Shown here: piece after piece, positions 44,104 to 51,941 of the stretch
Layout of the letters: each line of letters starts with the position of its first letter
Position numbering within the stretch: the first letter of the stretch is position 1
NCBI RefSeq assembly: GCF_030517065.1
Contig: NZ_CP103950.1
Coordinates: 1,860,001-1,924,000, forward strand
Length of the DNA: 64,000 bases
Direction: 5' to 3'
Source: Riemerella columbina
GTDB taxonomy: Bacteria > Bacteroidota > Bacteroidia > Flavobacteriales > Weeksellaceae
Notes under the pieces: generated by a model
Databases searched by the model: none
What the model was told of the DNA's origin: nothing
What the model saw: only the letters and a program-made list of their open reading frames with translations
Made by a program: the position numbers and the translations under genes

Positions 44104-44727
44104 TTAGAACTCGTAGCCTAAACCTAAAAGGAAAAAGCTTGGGCGGTTGTCATATCTGACTTCTTGAGAAGCACCACCAGAAACAGTTTTAATGAAACTT
44201 CTTTCATCTTTAGAGAAAGCACCTTCGTAGCGGGCATTAAGAACCAATTTAGATAATTTCACATTGGCACCCAACTGATAACCGATGGTAAAATTCTTTG
44301 TGGCATTTTCTTTAAAATCATTAAAAGTCCCTTCTGAGGCTAAATTATACGATGCCACAGGCCCTGCAAATAGGCTGATATTGCTCACCAAGATATTGTA
44401 CCCCAAAAGCACTGGCACATCTATTCTGTTGCTGTTCGCCTTAATTTCCGTGTTATCCACTGTGGTTTTGCTTGCAAAATAAGTGTAATAAACTTCTGGC
44501 ATTACAAAGAGTGAAGTCACAGGCAAATCTACCTTTGCCGATAGCCCAACATTAAACCCTGTAATATTTTTCCCATTGGTTTCTACGGCATCGGTAATGT
44601 TGTTTTTTAAGTCTGTCCAACTTGGGGAGCTGGTGTTTAGTAACACATTAGATCTTAGTCCGAAACTCACTTGCGCCATCATCATAGAAGAGGCGGCAAT
44701 CGCTAATGTTGCTAATACTTTTTTCAT
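44104..44727 (-). CDS. Outer-membrane beta-barrel protein (porin-type)
   Basis: 207 residues. A signal peptide (MKKVLATLAIAASSMMMAQ) precedes a mature part made of alternating beta strands (FGLRSNVLLN, LSAKVDLPVTSLFVMPEVYYTYF, LLGYNILVSNISLFAGP) and an aromatic C-terminus (LLGLGYEF). It belongs to the small eight-stranded Omp family (OmpW/PorT-like). It lies 24 nt downstream of mlaF, in the same direction, so it may be in the lipid-asymmetry unit. Function unknown. Confidence 0.85.
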   Translation of the reverse strand: MKKVLATLAIAASSMMMAQVSFGLRSNVLLNTSSPSWTDLKNNITDAVETNGKNITGFNVGLSAKVDLPVTSLFVMPEVYYTYFASKTTVDNTEIKANSNRIDVPVLLGYNILVSNISLFAGPVASYNLASEGTFNDFKENATKNFTIGYQLGANVKLSKLVLNARYEGAFSKDERSFIKTVSGGASQEVRYDNRPSFFLLGLGYEF

Positions 44728-44751
44728 AGTGTTTTGTATTTTAATTGTTTG

Positions 44752-45537
44752 TTATGATTCTGATAGATTGGTTTGATTGTTTTTGAGCATAGTCTCCCTC
44801 ACTTGTTTGAACAGCGCCGAAGAGTACACAAAATCAATAAGATGAGGGTTGGTGGCTTTGATGATGATATCTTTATCTCCTTCCCATTCCTTCACGCCAT
44901 TTCTGAGGTACACAATATTTTCTCCAATGGTCAGCACCGAGTTCATATCGTGGGTGTTGATGATGGTTGTGGTGTTGTATTCTTCCGTGATTTCCGTGAG
45001 TAATTCATCAATCACAATGGCGGTATTGGGGTCTAAACCCGAGTTGGGCTCATCACAAAATAAATATTTGGGATTGTTGACAATGGCTCTGGCTATGGCG
45101 ACCCTTTTCTGCATTCCTCCAGAAATTTCGGAAGGGAATTTTTTATTGGCATTTTCTAAATGAACACGCCCAATCACTTCTTTCACGCGTTTTCTTTTCT
45201 CGGTAAAGGTCAGGTTGGTAAACATATCCAGCGGAAACGAGATGTTCTCTTCCACCGTCATAGAGTCAAATAGAGCGCTGCCTTGGAACACTGTGCCTAT
45301 CTCTGAGCGGATTTGCTCTTTCTCCTCACGCCCCATAGTCACCAAATTTCTACCATCAAAAAGGATGCTGCCAGAGGTGGGCTCAAACACATTGAGCAAG
45401 CATTTGAGGAACACCGTTTTCCCAGACCCCGACTGCCCTATTACCAAATTGATTTTTCCCGTTTGAAAAGTGGTGGTAATGCCTTTTAAGACCTCCACAC
45501 CATCAAAACTTTTTCTTAAATCTTTTACTTCAATCAT
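44752..45537 (-). CDS. mlaF: ABC transporter ATPase of the Mla system (MlaF-like)
   Basis: Start at 45537 (MIEVKDLRKSF) gives 261 residues; the longer frame overlaps mlaE. Walker A is GQSGSGKT, the signature is ISGGMQKR (the Mla/Mkl-type GGMxKR variant), and Walker B is YLFCDEPNSGLDP. It powers phospholipid transport between membranes. The ATG shares its first base with the mlaE stop (TAATG). No MlaD substrate-binding gene follows; a beta-barrel gene does. Confidence 0.93.
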   Translation of the reverse strand: MIEVKDLRKSFDGVEVLKGITTTFQTGKINLVIGQSGSGKTVFLKCLLNVFEPTSGSILFDGRNLVTMGREEKEQIRSEIGTVFQGSALFDSMTVEENISFPLDMFTNLTFTEKRKRVKEVIGRVHLENANKKFPSEISGGMQKRVAIARAIVNNPKYLFCDEPNSGLDPNTAIVIDELLTEITEEYNTTTIINTHDMNSVLTIGENIVYLRNGVKEWEGDKDIIIKATNPHLIDFVYSSALFKQVRETMLKNNQTNLSES

Positions 45538-46298
45538 TAGCTTAAAAATAATTGGGTTGAGATGAGCTCTGCAATAATAATGGTAACAATAGTCCAAACC
45601 ACCGCTTGGGTACTGGCTCGCCCTACTTCCAGAGAGCCGCCTTTTACATTATAACCGAAATACGCTGGTATGGTGGCTATCAAAAAGGCAAAAACAACGG
45701 TTTTAAAAAAGGCATACCAAATAAAATAATCTGGCATATAGCGCTGCACACCATTGATGTATTCCGCTGTAGTCCAGTTGCCTGTGGCAATACCTGCGCA
45801 ATAACCGCCATAAATTCCAAAAACGATGCTAATGGCGATCAATAGTGGATTAAAAATAACATTCGCAACGATTTTAGGCAAAATCAAAAAATTAGGGGAA
45901 TTAACGCCCATAATATCCAAAGCATCAATTTGCTCTGTAACACGCATCGTACCGATACTTGAAGCGATATAAGAGCCCACTTTTCCTGCCAATATCAAAC
46001 TAATAATCGTGGGTGAAAATTCTAAAATAAGCACCACCTTAGTAGCATAGCCAATAAAATACAACGGAATAGGGATTGATGAGGCACTAAAATTATTATA
46101 CATCTGGATGGCCACCACAGCTCCCACAAATATAGAGGTAAAGAGTACCAGCCCAAACGAATTGACCCCTAAGTCGTTGATTTCCCGCATTAAAAGCTTG
46201 AAAAACACTTGAGATTTCTGCGGGCGTTTCATCACTTTGCCCAGCAATATCATATATTCTCCCACGGAGGAGAGCAATCTTCTAACTAACTTTAACAT
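45537..46298 (-). CDS. mlaE: MlaE-family lipid ABC permease
   Basis: 253-residue inner-membrane permease with about five or six membrane segments. The conserved block ALDIMGVNSPNFLILPKIVANVIFNPLL and the earlier LEFSPTIISLILAGKVGSYIASSIGTMRVTEQIDAL are diagnostic of MlaE/TrnE. It heads the mlaE-mlaF unit. A -7 box with one mismatch (TATTTTCG, 46303-46310) stands 4 nt before the ATG. Confidence 0.93.
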   Translation of the reverse strand: MLKLVRRLLSSVGEYMILLGKVMKRPQKSQVFFKLLMREINDLGVNSFGLVLFTSIFVGAVVAIQMYNNFSASSIPIPLYFIGYATKVVLILEFSPTIISLILAGKVGSYIASSIGTMRVTEQIDALDIMGVNSPNFLILPKIVANVIFNPLLIAISIVFGIYGGYCAGIATGNWTTAEYINGVQRYMPDYFIWYAFFKTVVFAFLIATIPAYFGYNVKGGSLEVGRASTQAVVWTIVTIIIAELISTQLFLS

Positions 46299-46335
46299 CT
46301 TGCGAAAATAGTATTTTTAATTGAATTACTCAGCA

Positions 46336-47682
46336 TCAGATGGCATTTTCATCTCCTTTAATCATCAGGAGAACCGTTTTAAAGATAATAATAACATCCA
46401 TCCCAATGCTCCAGTTTTTGATATAGAAAATATCTTTTAAGAGTCTTTTTTGCATTCTGATGTCCACTTCCTTGCCATCGCCCCTTAGCCCACTCACTTG
46501 CGAAAGCCCCGTAACACCAGGTTTTACATACGCCCTGATGTTGTACCGCTCTATTTTAGATTTATAAAAATCATCTACCGATAGCATATGCGGCCGCGGC
46601 CCCACCACACTCATTTGCCCCAAAAGCACATTGATGAACTGCGGGGTTTCATCTAAACTGGTTTTTCTTAAAAAATGACCTATTTTGGTAATTTTCTTCG
46701 CGGAAGGTTCGTCTGGGTGAGCCTGCATTGTTCGGAATTTAATACACTTAAACACACGATTCTGATAGCCATAACGCTCTTGGACAAAGAAAATAGGGCG
46801 ACCGCTATCCCACCAAATCAGCAAAGCGATTAGCGGAAAAAGCCAAACACCCACCAACACCAAAAAACTAAGCGAAAAGAGGGTATCAAAAATCCGTTTA
46901 AGGCATCGGTTGCTCAGAAAATCTAACGGATACCGAATGGGCACCAACACAGGAAATGCCTCAAAATATTGCAAATGGTACTGAGAAAAATGTTTGTTCA
47001 AAACATTAGGAACGAAGCTCAAAGACACGCCATTTTCTTCTGCTGCAGCACAGATGGCAGCAATATGCTCTACCTCTTGCGCCGATTTTTCAGAGGGCAA
47101 AAACAAAGTGTCAATACCGTTCTTTTCCCAGAAATCAATCAATGCTTCAACTGATTGAGGAGACGCTTGGTATTCAAAAATTTTGTAGCCATAGTCTTTT
47201 CGGCGCTGTAGCGTTTGCTTGAGAATCGTGGAGAGATCGTCTTCAAATAAAAACATCACATTCCGATGGTTTTTCCCCAACGCCCGATAGTATTTCAGGG
47301 CAAAATAAGTAAAAGATTTAAAAACCAAAACCACCACCGTAAGCGCACCCACAAAAATCAAGGCATTATACCGCAAATTGACATCGGTAGAAAGTTCATT
47401 CAAACCTAAAACCAATAAAATAAACAGCACCAAATGCCTGATTATCCGCTCTATATGCAGCGTATAAGTGAGCGTTCTCGGCACATGATACAATCGAGAA
47501 TATTGGCTAACCAACAGCCAACCCAAGCCCACCACAAGCATAAACCACCCCACACGCTGCCTCGCCGCTATATCTGCACCAAAACTATCCCCCAAAAAGA
47601 AATAGAAAAATACCAGCAAGATCACCAAATCTGCACTGATAAATAAGGATTTAAGATAGCGAGAGTATCGGGTAACCTGCAT
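46336..47682 (-). CDS. Polyprenyl-phosphate sugar transferase (WcaJ/WbaP-type)
   Basis: 448-residue membrane enzyme that loads the first sugar-phosphate on undecaprenyl phosphate for exopolysaccharide or O-antigen synthesis. It has four N-terminal membrane helices, a CoA-binding-like middle (about 140-240), a fifth hydrophobic segment, and the catalytic domain: KCIKFRTM, TSLDETPQFINVLLGQMSVVGPRPH and KPGVTGLSQVSGLRGDG. The DE in LDETPQ and R of GPRP are active-site residues. The gene follows queE by 5 nt. No glycosyltransferase cluster adjoins it. Confidence 0.92.
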   Translation of the reverse strand: MQVTRYSRYLKSLFISADLVILLVFFYFFLGDSFGADIAARQRVGWFMLVVGLGWLLVSQYSRLYHVPRTLTYTLHIERIIRHLVLFILLVLGLNELSTDVNLRYNALIFVGALTVVVLVFKSFTYFALKYYRALGKNHRNVMFLFEDDLSTILKQTLQRRKDYGYKIFEYQASPQSVEALIDFWEKNGIDTLFLPSEKSAQEVEHIAAICAAAEENGVSLSFVPNVLNKHFSQYHLQYFEAFPVLVPIRYPLDFLSNRCLKRIFDTLFSLSFLVLVGVWLFPLIALLIWWDSGRPIFFVQERYGYQNRVFKCIKFRTMQAHPDEPSAKKITKIGHFLRKTSLDETPQFINVLLGQMSVVGPRPHMLSVDDFYKSKIERYNIRAYVKPGVTGLSQVSGLRGDGKEVDIRMQKRLLKDIFYIKNWSIGMDVIIIFKTVLLMIKGDENAI

Positions 47683-47687
47683 TTTTC

Positions 47688-48317
47688 TTACGGAATATTA
47701 AGGTATTTATGCGTTTGCACCGAGGCTTGCCACTGCGGATGTTCCAAAATATAATCGGTGATTTTAGGATACATCGTATTTCTTTTGCTCCACTCACTTT
47801 GGAGGTAGAGCTTACACTGAGGACTCACCTTGGCGGCTTGCTCTTCGGCAAAGGTAAAATCGTGCTGATTGAAAATGATGCACTTCAGCTCGTGGGCTTT
47901 AGCATAGATGCTTTCTTTGGGCAGCCCAGTTTTCTTCGGCGAAAGGCAAATCCAGTCAATATGCCCGCTCATCTCATACGCTCCCGAGGTTTCTATATGA
48001 ATGGTGCAGCCTAAGGCTTTCAGCTTTTTCGTCAAAATTTCTAAATTCCACATTAGAGGTTCGCCACCAGTGAGCACAATGGTTTTGCAATGTTTTGCGG
48101 CAATGGTCGCCACCTCTTCCGCATCCATTAACGGGTGGAGGTTGGGATCCCAGCTTTCCTTGACATCGCACCAATGGCAACCTACATCGCAGCCGCCTAA
48201 TCTGATGAAATAAGCTGCCTTCCCAGTGTGGGCGCCCTCGCCTTGTATCGTATAAAAATGCTCCATTACAGGGAGCATTTGACCTTGTTCTAATAATTGT
48301 TGTTCCTTCTCGTTCAT
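47688..48317 (-). CDS. queE: 7-carboxy-7-deazaguanine synthase (QueE)
   Basis: Radical-SAM enzyme closing the deazaguanine ring in queuosine synthesis. The 209 residues carry C43-x3-C47-x2-C50 (GGCDVGCHWCDVK), the 4Fe-4S site, and a Gly-rich GGEP segment (LTGGEPLMW) that binds SAM. Its QueD partner is 8 kb away at 39553. It has its own promoter with a 58-nt leader; I found no preQ1 riboswitch pattern there. Confidence 0.94.
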   Translation of the reverse strand: MNEKEQQLLEQGQMLPVMEHFYTIQGEGAHTGKAAYFIRLGGCDVGCHWCDVKESWDPNLHPLMDAEEVATIAAKHCKTIVLTGGEPLMWNLEILTKKLKALGCTIHIETSGAYEMSGHIDWICLSPKKTGLPKESIYAKAHELKCIIFNQHDFTFAEEQAAKVSPQCKLYLQSEWSKRNTMYPKITDYILEHPQWQASVQTHKYLNIP

Positions 48318-48375
48318 GAAAATCCGTCTGGTTAAGTAGAAAACACAGTGTGTATTTCTATTTTAAAATATTCGA

Positions 48376-48383
48376 CAAAAGTA
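48376..48383 (-). promoter_or_regulatory. Promoter -7 box of queE and the sugar transferase
   Basis: Minus-strand TACTTTTG, 58 nt before the queE ATG. An inverted repeat (AAAATCCGT near 48319 and ACGGATTTT near 48383) flanks the leader, one arm overlapping the box; possible operator or chance. Confidence 0.5.
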
Positions 48384-48450
48384 CGGATTTTTATTGAGAT
48401 TTTTTCTATGCTTTGATGCCAAAACACCGCGACAACATTCCTCTACTTCG

Positions 48451-49473
48451 CTATTGATTTTCTTTCAAAAGCTGTTGGTTTATCGCCTTGACGAGTGCTG
48501 GTCCTTCATAAATAAAACCTGTATAAAGTTGCACCAAACTGGCGCCTGCACGCAGTTTTTCCAAAGCATCTTCAGCGCTATGGATACCGCCCACACCAAT
48601 AATAGGAAAGGCTTTTTGGCTCTTTTCGGACAAAAATCGGATGACCTCTGTAGAGCGGTCTTTAAGCGGTTTCCCTGACAGTCCTCCCGTTTCTTTTTGC
48701 TCCGAGGATTTTAAATGGTCTCTGCCAATGGTTGTATTGGTCGCAATAACGCCGCTAATTTTCGTTCCTTTCACGATGTCAATAATGTCCAACAATTGCG
48801 TCTCCGTAAGGTCTGGCGCTATTTTGAGGAGAATCGGTTTAGGCTGAGGCTTCTTTTGGTTTTCATTTTGAAGACTGTTGAGTAAATTCATCAGTGGAGC
48901 TTTCTCCTGAAGTTCCCTAAGGTTGGGCGTATTCGGTGAGCTTACATTCACCACAAAATAATCCACATAAGGATAAAGCGCTTGGAAACACGCTAGATAA
49001 TCTGACTCTGCAGCCTCGTTCAACGTGGTTTTATTTTTCCCGATATTGCCACCAATCAGCACATTGCTATTTTTTTTCAGTCGCTCTACCGCCGCCGCTA
49101 CACCTTCATTATTAAAGCCCATTCTGTTGATGATGGCTTGGTCTTCTTTCAAACGAAAAAGCCTCTGTTTATCATTACCTGGCTGTGGTTTGGGCGTTAA
49201 AGTTCCAATTTCTATAAACCCAAATCCGAAGGCTGACAATTCTTGATAAAGTTTGGCATCTTTGTCAAAACCTGCCGCCAAACCAATAGGATTTTTAAAT
49301 TTCAATCCAAAACATTCGCGCTCCAACCGTGGGTCTTGGACTTCAAAAATAGACCGCACCACCCAAGAAATTCCAGGTATTTTAAAAGCAATTTTTAAAA
49401 ATTTAAATGTAAAATGATGGACGCCCTCAGGGTCAAAACGAAACAAAATAGGTCTGATAATGGATTTGTACAT
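48451..49473 (-). CDS. pyrD: Dihydroorotate dehydrogenase (quinone, class 2)
   Basis: Membrane-associated FMN enzyme of pyrimidine synthesis. The start at 49473 ([21 protein letters not shown]) gives 340 residues; the longer frame crosses the promoter box. The N-terminal helix pair for quinone binding is present, then [27 protein letters not shown] with the catalytic Ser, [13 protein letters not shown]-like [10 protein letters not shown], and [13 protein letters not shown]. It matches class 2 rather than class 1 enzymes. Confidence 0.95.
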   Translation of the reverse strand: MYKSIIRPILFRFDPEGVHHFTFKFLKIAFKIPGISWVVRSIFEVQDPRLERECFGLKFKNPIGLAAGFDKDAKLYQELSAFGFGFIEIGTLTPKPQPGNDKQRLFRLKEDQAIINRMGFNNEGVAAAVERLKKNSNVLIGGNIGKNKTTLNEAAESDYLACFQALYPYVDYFVVNVSSPNTPNLRELQEKAPLMNLLNSLQNENQKKPQPKPILLKIAPDLTETQLLDIIDIVKGTKISGVIATNTTIGRDHLKSSEQKETGGLSGKPLKDRSTEVIRFLSEKSQKAFPIIGVGGIHSAEDALEKLRAGASLVQLYTGFIYEGPALVKAINQQLLKENQ

Positions 49474-49494
49474 TTTTTTAGATTGATTAGTGCA

Positions 49495-49502
49495 CAAATT
49501 TA
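49495..49502 (-). promoter_or_regulatory. pyrD promoter -7 box
   Basis: Minus-strand TAAATTTG, 21 nt before the ATG. It excludes the longer upstream start. Confidence 0.55.
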
Positions 49503-49724
49503 CTAAACCTTTTGTTTATATCTTAACATTCGTGGGAAAAATATTTCAAACTCTCCCAGTCATTAAACAAGTGGTTAGGATTTTTTTATAAAGTAAAATT
49601 GTTTTTTTCTTGAGCTTGAAGTGATAATAGTTAGAAAATCGTTGGAAAAACCAATTGATGTTATCGCTTTTGGGAGGACATAGCGATTTAAGAGTTCACA
49701 ATAGATCTTTCTTAAAATAAAAAA
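49503..49724. other. Gene-free stretch between pyrD and the tRNA cluster
   Basis: AT-rich DNA with no credible reading frame on either strand and no RNA fold I can name. The pyrD promoter lies at its left edge and the tRNA terminator (49725-49751) at its right edge. In E. coli tuf would follow the tRNA cluster in this place. Confidence 0.6.
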
Positions 49725-49751
49725 GTAAGGCGCTAATTATTAGCGCCTTAC
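49725..49751 (-). terminator. Terminator of the tRNA cluster
   Basis: 12-bp perfect stem GTAAGGCGCTAA / TTAGCGCCTTAC with a 3-nt loop, then a T run on the minus strand, 37 nt after tRNA-Thr(GGT). Confidence 0.92.
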
Positions 49752-49788
49752 CTCAAAATAAAGTATTAACCTCAAAACCTTTAATTTG

Positions 49789-49860
49789 AGCCATTATCGG
49801 GATTTGAACCCGAGACCTCTTCCTTACCAAGGAAGCGCTCTACCCCTGAGCTATAACGGC
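49789..49860 (-). tRNA. tRNA-Thr (GGT)
   Basis: Acceptor GCCGTTA/TAATGGC (one G-U), anticodon stem-loop CTTCC TTGGTAA GGAAG (anticodon GGT), T-loop GTTCAAATC. No encoded CCA. Last of four tRNAs. Confidence 0.95.
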
Positions 49861-49868
49861 TTATAAAA

Positions 49869-49896
49869 AAATCACAAGCCCAAAAGGTTGTGATTT
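49869..49896 (-). terminator. Terminator-like hairpin inside the tRNA cluster
   Basis: 9-bp perfect stem AAATCACAA / TTGTGATTT with a 10-nt loop and a T run on the minus strand, between tRNA-Gly and tRNA-Thr(GGT). It could cut transcription before the last tRNA or serve as a processing signal. Confidence 0.65.
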
Positions 49897-49903
49897 CGCT
49901 TTG

Positions 49904-49976
49904 AGCGGAAGACGGGGGTCGAACCCGCGACATTCAGCTTGGAAGGCTGACGCTCTACCAACTGAGCTACTTCCGC
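49904..49976 (-). tRNA. tRNA-Gly (TCC)
   Basis: Acceptor GCGGAAG/CTTCCGC, anticodon loop CTTCCAA (anticodon TCC), T-loop GTTCGACCC. No encoded CCA. Confidence 0.96.
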
Positions 49977-50053
49977 ATTTGTTATTGTTGGTAATTGAGG
50001 TTGCAAAATTAAACATTTATTTTTATTTTGCAAATTTTTTATTAAAAAAAATG

Positions 50054-50136
50054 TGGGGAGAGCAGGATTCGAACCTGCGAAGTCTCACGACAACGGAGTT
50101 ACAGTCCGTCCCATTTGGCCACTCTGGTATCTCCCC
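50054..50136 (-). tRNA. tRNA-Tyr (GTA)
   Basis: Acceptor GGGGAGA/TCTCCCC, anticodon loop CTGTAAC (anticodon GTA), and the long variable arm (GTTGTCGTGAGACTTC region) of class II tRNAs. 83 nt, CCA not encoded. Confidence 0.96.
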
Positions 50137-50149
50137 GCAATTTTTTATG

Positions 50150-50223
50150 AGCCTCCAGAGGGATTCGAACCCACGACCCCGAGATTACAAATCACGTGCT
50201 CTGGCCAACTGAGCTATGGAGGC
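50150..50223 (-). tRNA. tRNA-Thr (TGT)
   Basis: Acceptor GCCTCCA/TGGAGGC, anticodon loop TTTGTAA (anticodon TGT), T-loop GTTCGAATC. One T-T mismatch in the anticodon stem. First tRNA of the cluster. Confidence 0.94.
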
Positions 50224-50268
50224 AAATATTGCATATTTCAAACAAACGCTTATCTCGTTTTGCGGTTG

Positions 50269-50300
50269 CAAATATACAACTCTTTTTTTGAAATACGCAA
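50269..50300 (-). promoter_or_regulatory. Promoter of the four-tRNA cluster
   Basis: Minus-strand TTG (50298-50300), 21 nt spacer, TATATTTG (50269-50276), about 45 nt before tRNA-Thr(TGT). Confidence 0.65.
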
Positions 50301-50331
50301 ATATTTTTTTTAGTTTTTTATAATATTTTTC

Positions 50332-50622
50332 TTAGTTCTTTTCTTTCTTTTTGATTAGCAACTTCTTAGCAATGTCTCCACACTTGTCTATCGCTTCTTC
50401 AAAACTGGCACAAGTCTTCTTCACCACAATATCATCTCCTGGCACAACTAAAATAATTTCTGCTGTTTTGTTTTCTTTATCGCTGGTGTTCTCTACTTTT
50501 AAGAAGACTTGGGCTTCCAAAATTTTATTATAAAAGGTTTCCAGTTTATTTAATTTTTTCTCTAAATACTCCTCTAACGGTTGGTGTGGGGTAAGCCCCA
50601 ATGATTGAACGCTAATTTTCAT
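50332..50622 (-). CDS. hpf: Ribosome hibernation-promoting factor (short HPF/RaiA)
   Basis: Binds the 30S subunit and inactivates ribosomes in slow growth. The 96 residues have the beta-alpha-beta-alpha fold (KISVQSLGLTPHQPLEEYLEKKLNKLETFY; ADIVVKKTCASFEEAIDKCGDIAKK-like part) and a basic C-terminus (KKKEKN). It lacks the long C-terminal domain, so it is a short HPF. It follows xerC by 28 nt, and rpsU-xerC-hpf-tRNAs is a usual flavobacterial order. Confidence 0.9.
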   Translation of the reverse strand: MKISVQSLGLTPHQPLEEYLEKKLNKLETFYNKILEAQVFLKVENTSDKENKTAEIILVVPGDDIVVKKTCASFEEAIDKCGDIAKKLLIKKKEKN

Positions 50623-50650
50623 TGTCTTAATATTTTAAGGTTACTATTCT

Positions 50651-51532
50651 CTATTTTTTGTCTTGGGCTCTTGGATGCGCGGCATTGAGCACCGTTTTTA
50701 ATTTCTGAATGTTTGCGGAGGTATAAACCTGCGTGGAAGATAAACTGGCGTGTCCCAATAATTCCTTCACTTGAGAAATCTCCGCTCCATTCTCTAAAAT
50801 GTGTGTCGCAAAGCTATGCCGCAGCATATGTGGGCTTTTCTTTTGCTTGGAAGACACTATGCTAAAGTAATTATTTACCACGGAATACACAAATTTTTCG
50901 GTGAGTTTTTTTCCATTTTTTTTCACAAAAAAATAGGCAACCGCCTCCTCTACAGCTTCTCGCTCTTGGATAAAATAACGCTCCAACTGTTGTTTTAATT
51001 GTGATGCTATGGGGACTATTCTCGTTTTGTTGCCTTTTCCTGTTACTCTAATTTCATTTTGAGAAAAATCCACATCAGAGCAGCGGAGGTTGCAGAGTTC
51101 TGCCCTACGCATTCCCGTTTGGTAAAGCGTTTCTATAATCAGTTGAGGCAATAACTCTTCTTCATCTTCAAAAATTTCGGTCACCTGATCCATTTCTTCT
51201 TTAGAAAATGGCAGTTGTTTCGTTGGGTAAAATTTTAATGAAGAAATGCCTTCTATCGGCGAGGTGGAAATTTCTTGTATCCGCAATAAATATTGATAAA
51301 AGCTCCTCAGCGCCGAAAGTTTACGGTTGATGGTTCTTTTGGACAGATTTTTCTCGCCCAAGTAGAAAAGGTAATTTCTCACCATTTTCTTGTCTACTTT
51401 AAGCACATCTACGCCGCTTTCTTGGTCGCTAAGGTAGTTTTGGAAATCGGCTAAGTCCTTAGCATAGCTGGTTTGCGTGTGCGGCGAGTATCTTTTTTCT
51501 ACTTTAATGTATTCTAAAAAACGGGCAACCAT
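50651..51532 (-). CDS. xerC: Tyrosine recombinase XerC
   Basis: Chromosome-dimer resolution at dif with XerD. The 293 residues contain a SAM-like N-terminal domain (1-90) and the catalytic domain with R142, K166, H235, R238, H261 and nucleophile Y270. Position after rpsU and before hpf is the flavobacterial norm for XerC. XerD is 9 kb away at 59402. A -7 box stands 17 nt before the ATG. Confidence 0.93.
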   Translation of the reverse strand: MVARFLEYIKVEKRYSPHTQTSYAKDLADFQNYLSDQESGVDVLKVDKKMVRNYLFYLGEKNLSKRTINRKLSALRSFYQYLLRIQEISTSPIEGISSLKFYPTKQLPFSKEEMDQVTEIFEDEEELLPQLIIETLYQTGMRRAELCNLRCSDVDFSQNEIRVTGKGNKTRIVPIASQLKQQLERYFIQEREAVEEAVAYFFVKKNGKKLTEKFVYSVVNNYFSIVSSKQKKSPHMLRHSFATHILENGAEISQVKELLGHASLSSTQVYTSANIQKLKTVLNAAHPRAQDKK

Positions 51533-51549
51533 AGCAATATTTTCAGATT

Positions 51550-51557
51550 CAAATATA
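51550..51557 (-). promoter_or_regulatory. xerC promoter -7 box
   Basis: Minus-strand TATATTTG, 17 nt before the ATG at 51532. Confidence 0.5.
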
Positions 51558-51563
51558 GCATAA

Positions 51564-51598
51564 AAAAATCACTTCCTTATGATAAAGAAGTGATTTTT
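51564..51598 (-). terminator. rpsU terminator
   Basis: 12-bp stem AAAAATCACTTC / GAAGTGATTTTT, extended inward by TTAT/ATAA, with a T run on the minus strand. 17 nt after the rpsU stop. Confidence 0.88.
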
Positions 51599-51615
51599 GT
51601 TCTTTTAAGCAAAAA

Positions 51616-51813
51616 TTAAGCTTGTTCTTCTTTGCTTAAATTCCTTTGTTTGTGAGCCGCTTTTAATACTTGCTGTCTTCTAAGAACCGAAGGCTTTACA
51701 TACTGTTGTCTTGCTCTTAAAGATCTAACAACGCCAGTTCTGTCGAATTTTCTTTTGTATTTTTTCAGCGCTCTGTCGATGGACTCTCCATCTTTTACTG
51801 GAATAATTAACAT
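51616..51813 (-). CDS. rpsU: 30S ribosomal protein S21
   Basis: 65-residue, very basic ribosomal protein (MLIIPVKDGESIDRALKKYKRKFDRTGVVRSLRARQQY), the standard S21 sequence. It has its own promoter and a strong terminator. It starts the rpsU-xerC-hpf neighbourhood. Some Flavobacteriia have S21-dependent regulation of translation; nothing here tests it. Confidence 0.96.
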   Translation of the reverse strand: MLIIPVKDGESIDRALKKYKRKFDRTGVVRSLRARQQYVKPSVLRRQQVLKAAHKQRNLSKEEQA

Positions 51814-51835
51814 AGTTTACATCTCATTTTCGGGG

Positions 51836-51867
51836 CAAAAATAGAGGTTTATTTTTAAAACTGCAAA
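51836..51867 (-). promoter_or_regulatory. rpsU promoter (TTTG-N20-TATTTTTG)
   Basis: Minus-strand TTTG at 51864-51867 and TATTTTTG at 51836-51843; 22-nt leader. Confidence 0.6.
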
Positions 51868-51941
51868 TTATAGCCACTTTTTCTTCTTAAAAATTGATGG
51901 TTTGATATTTATTTTCGTTCTTTGCACTTAGAAAATAGCCT

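Noticed and set aside
48318-48376. preQ1 riboswitch before queE
   Set aside because: The leader lacks the conserved stem and A-rich tail of known preQ1 classes.
49901-50313. Short frames across the tRNA genes
   Set aside because: They lie over tRNA-Gly, tRNA-Tyr and tRNA-Thr and arise from their sequence.
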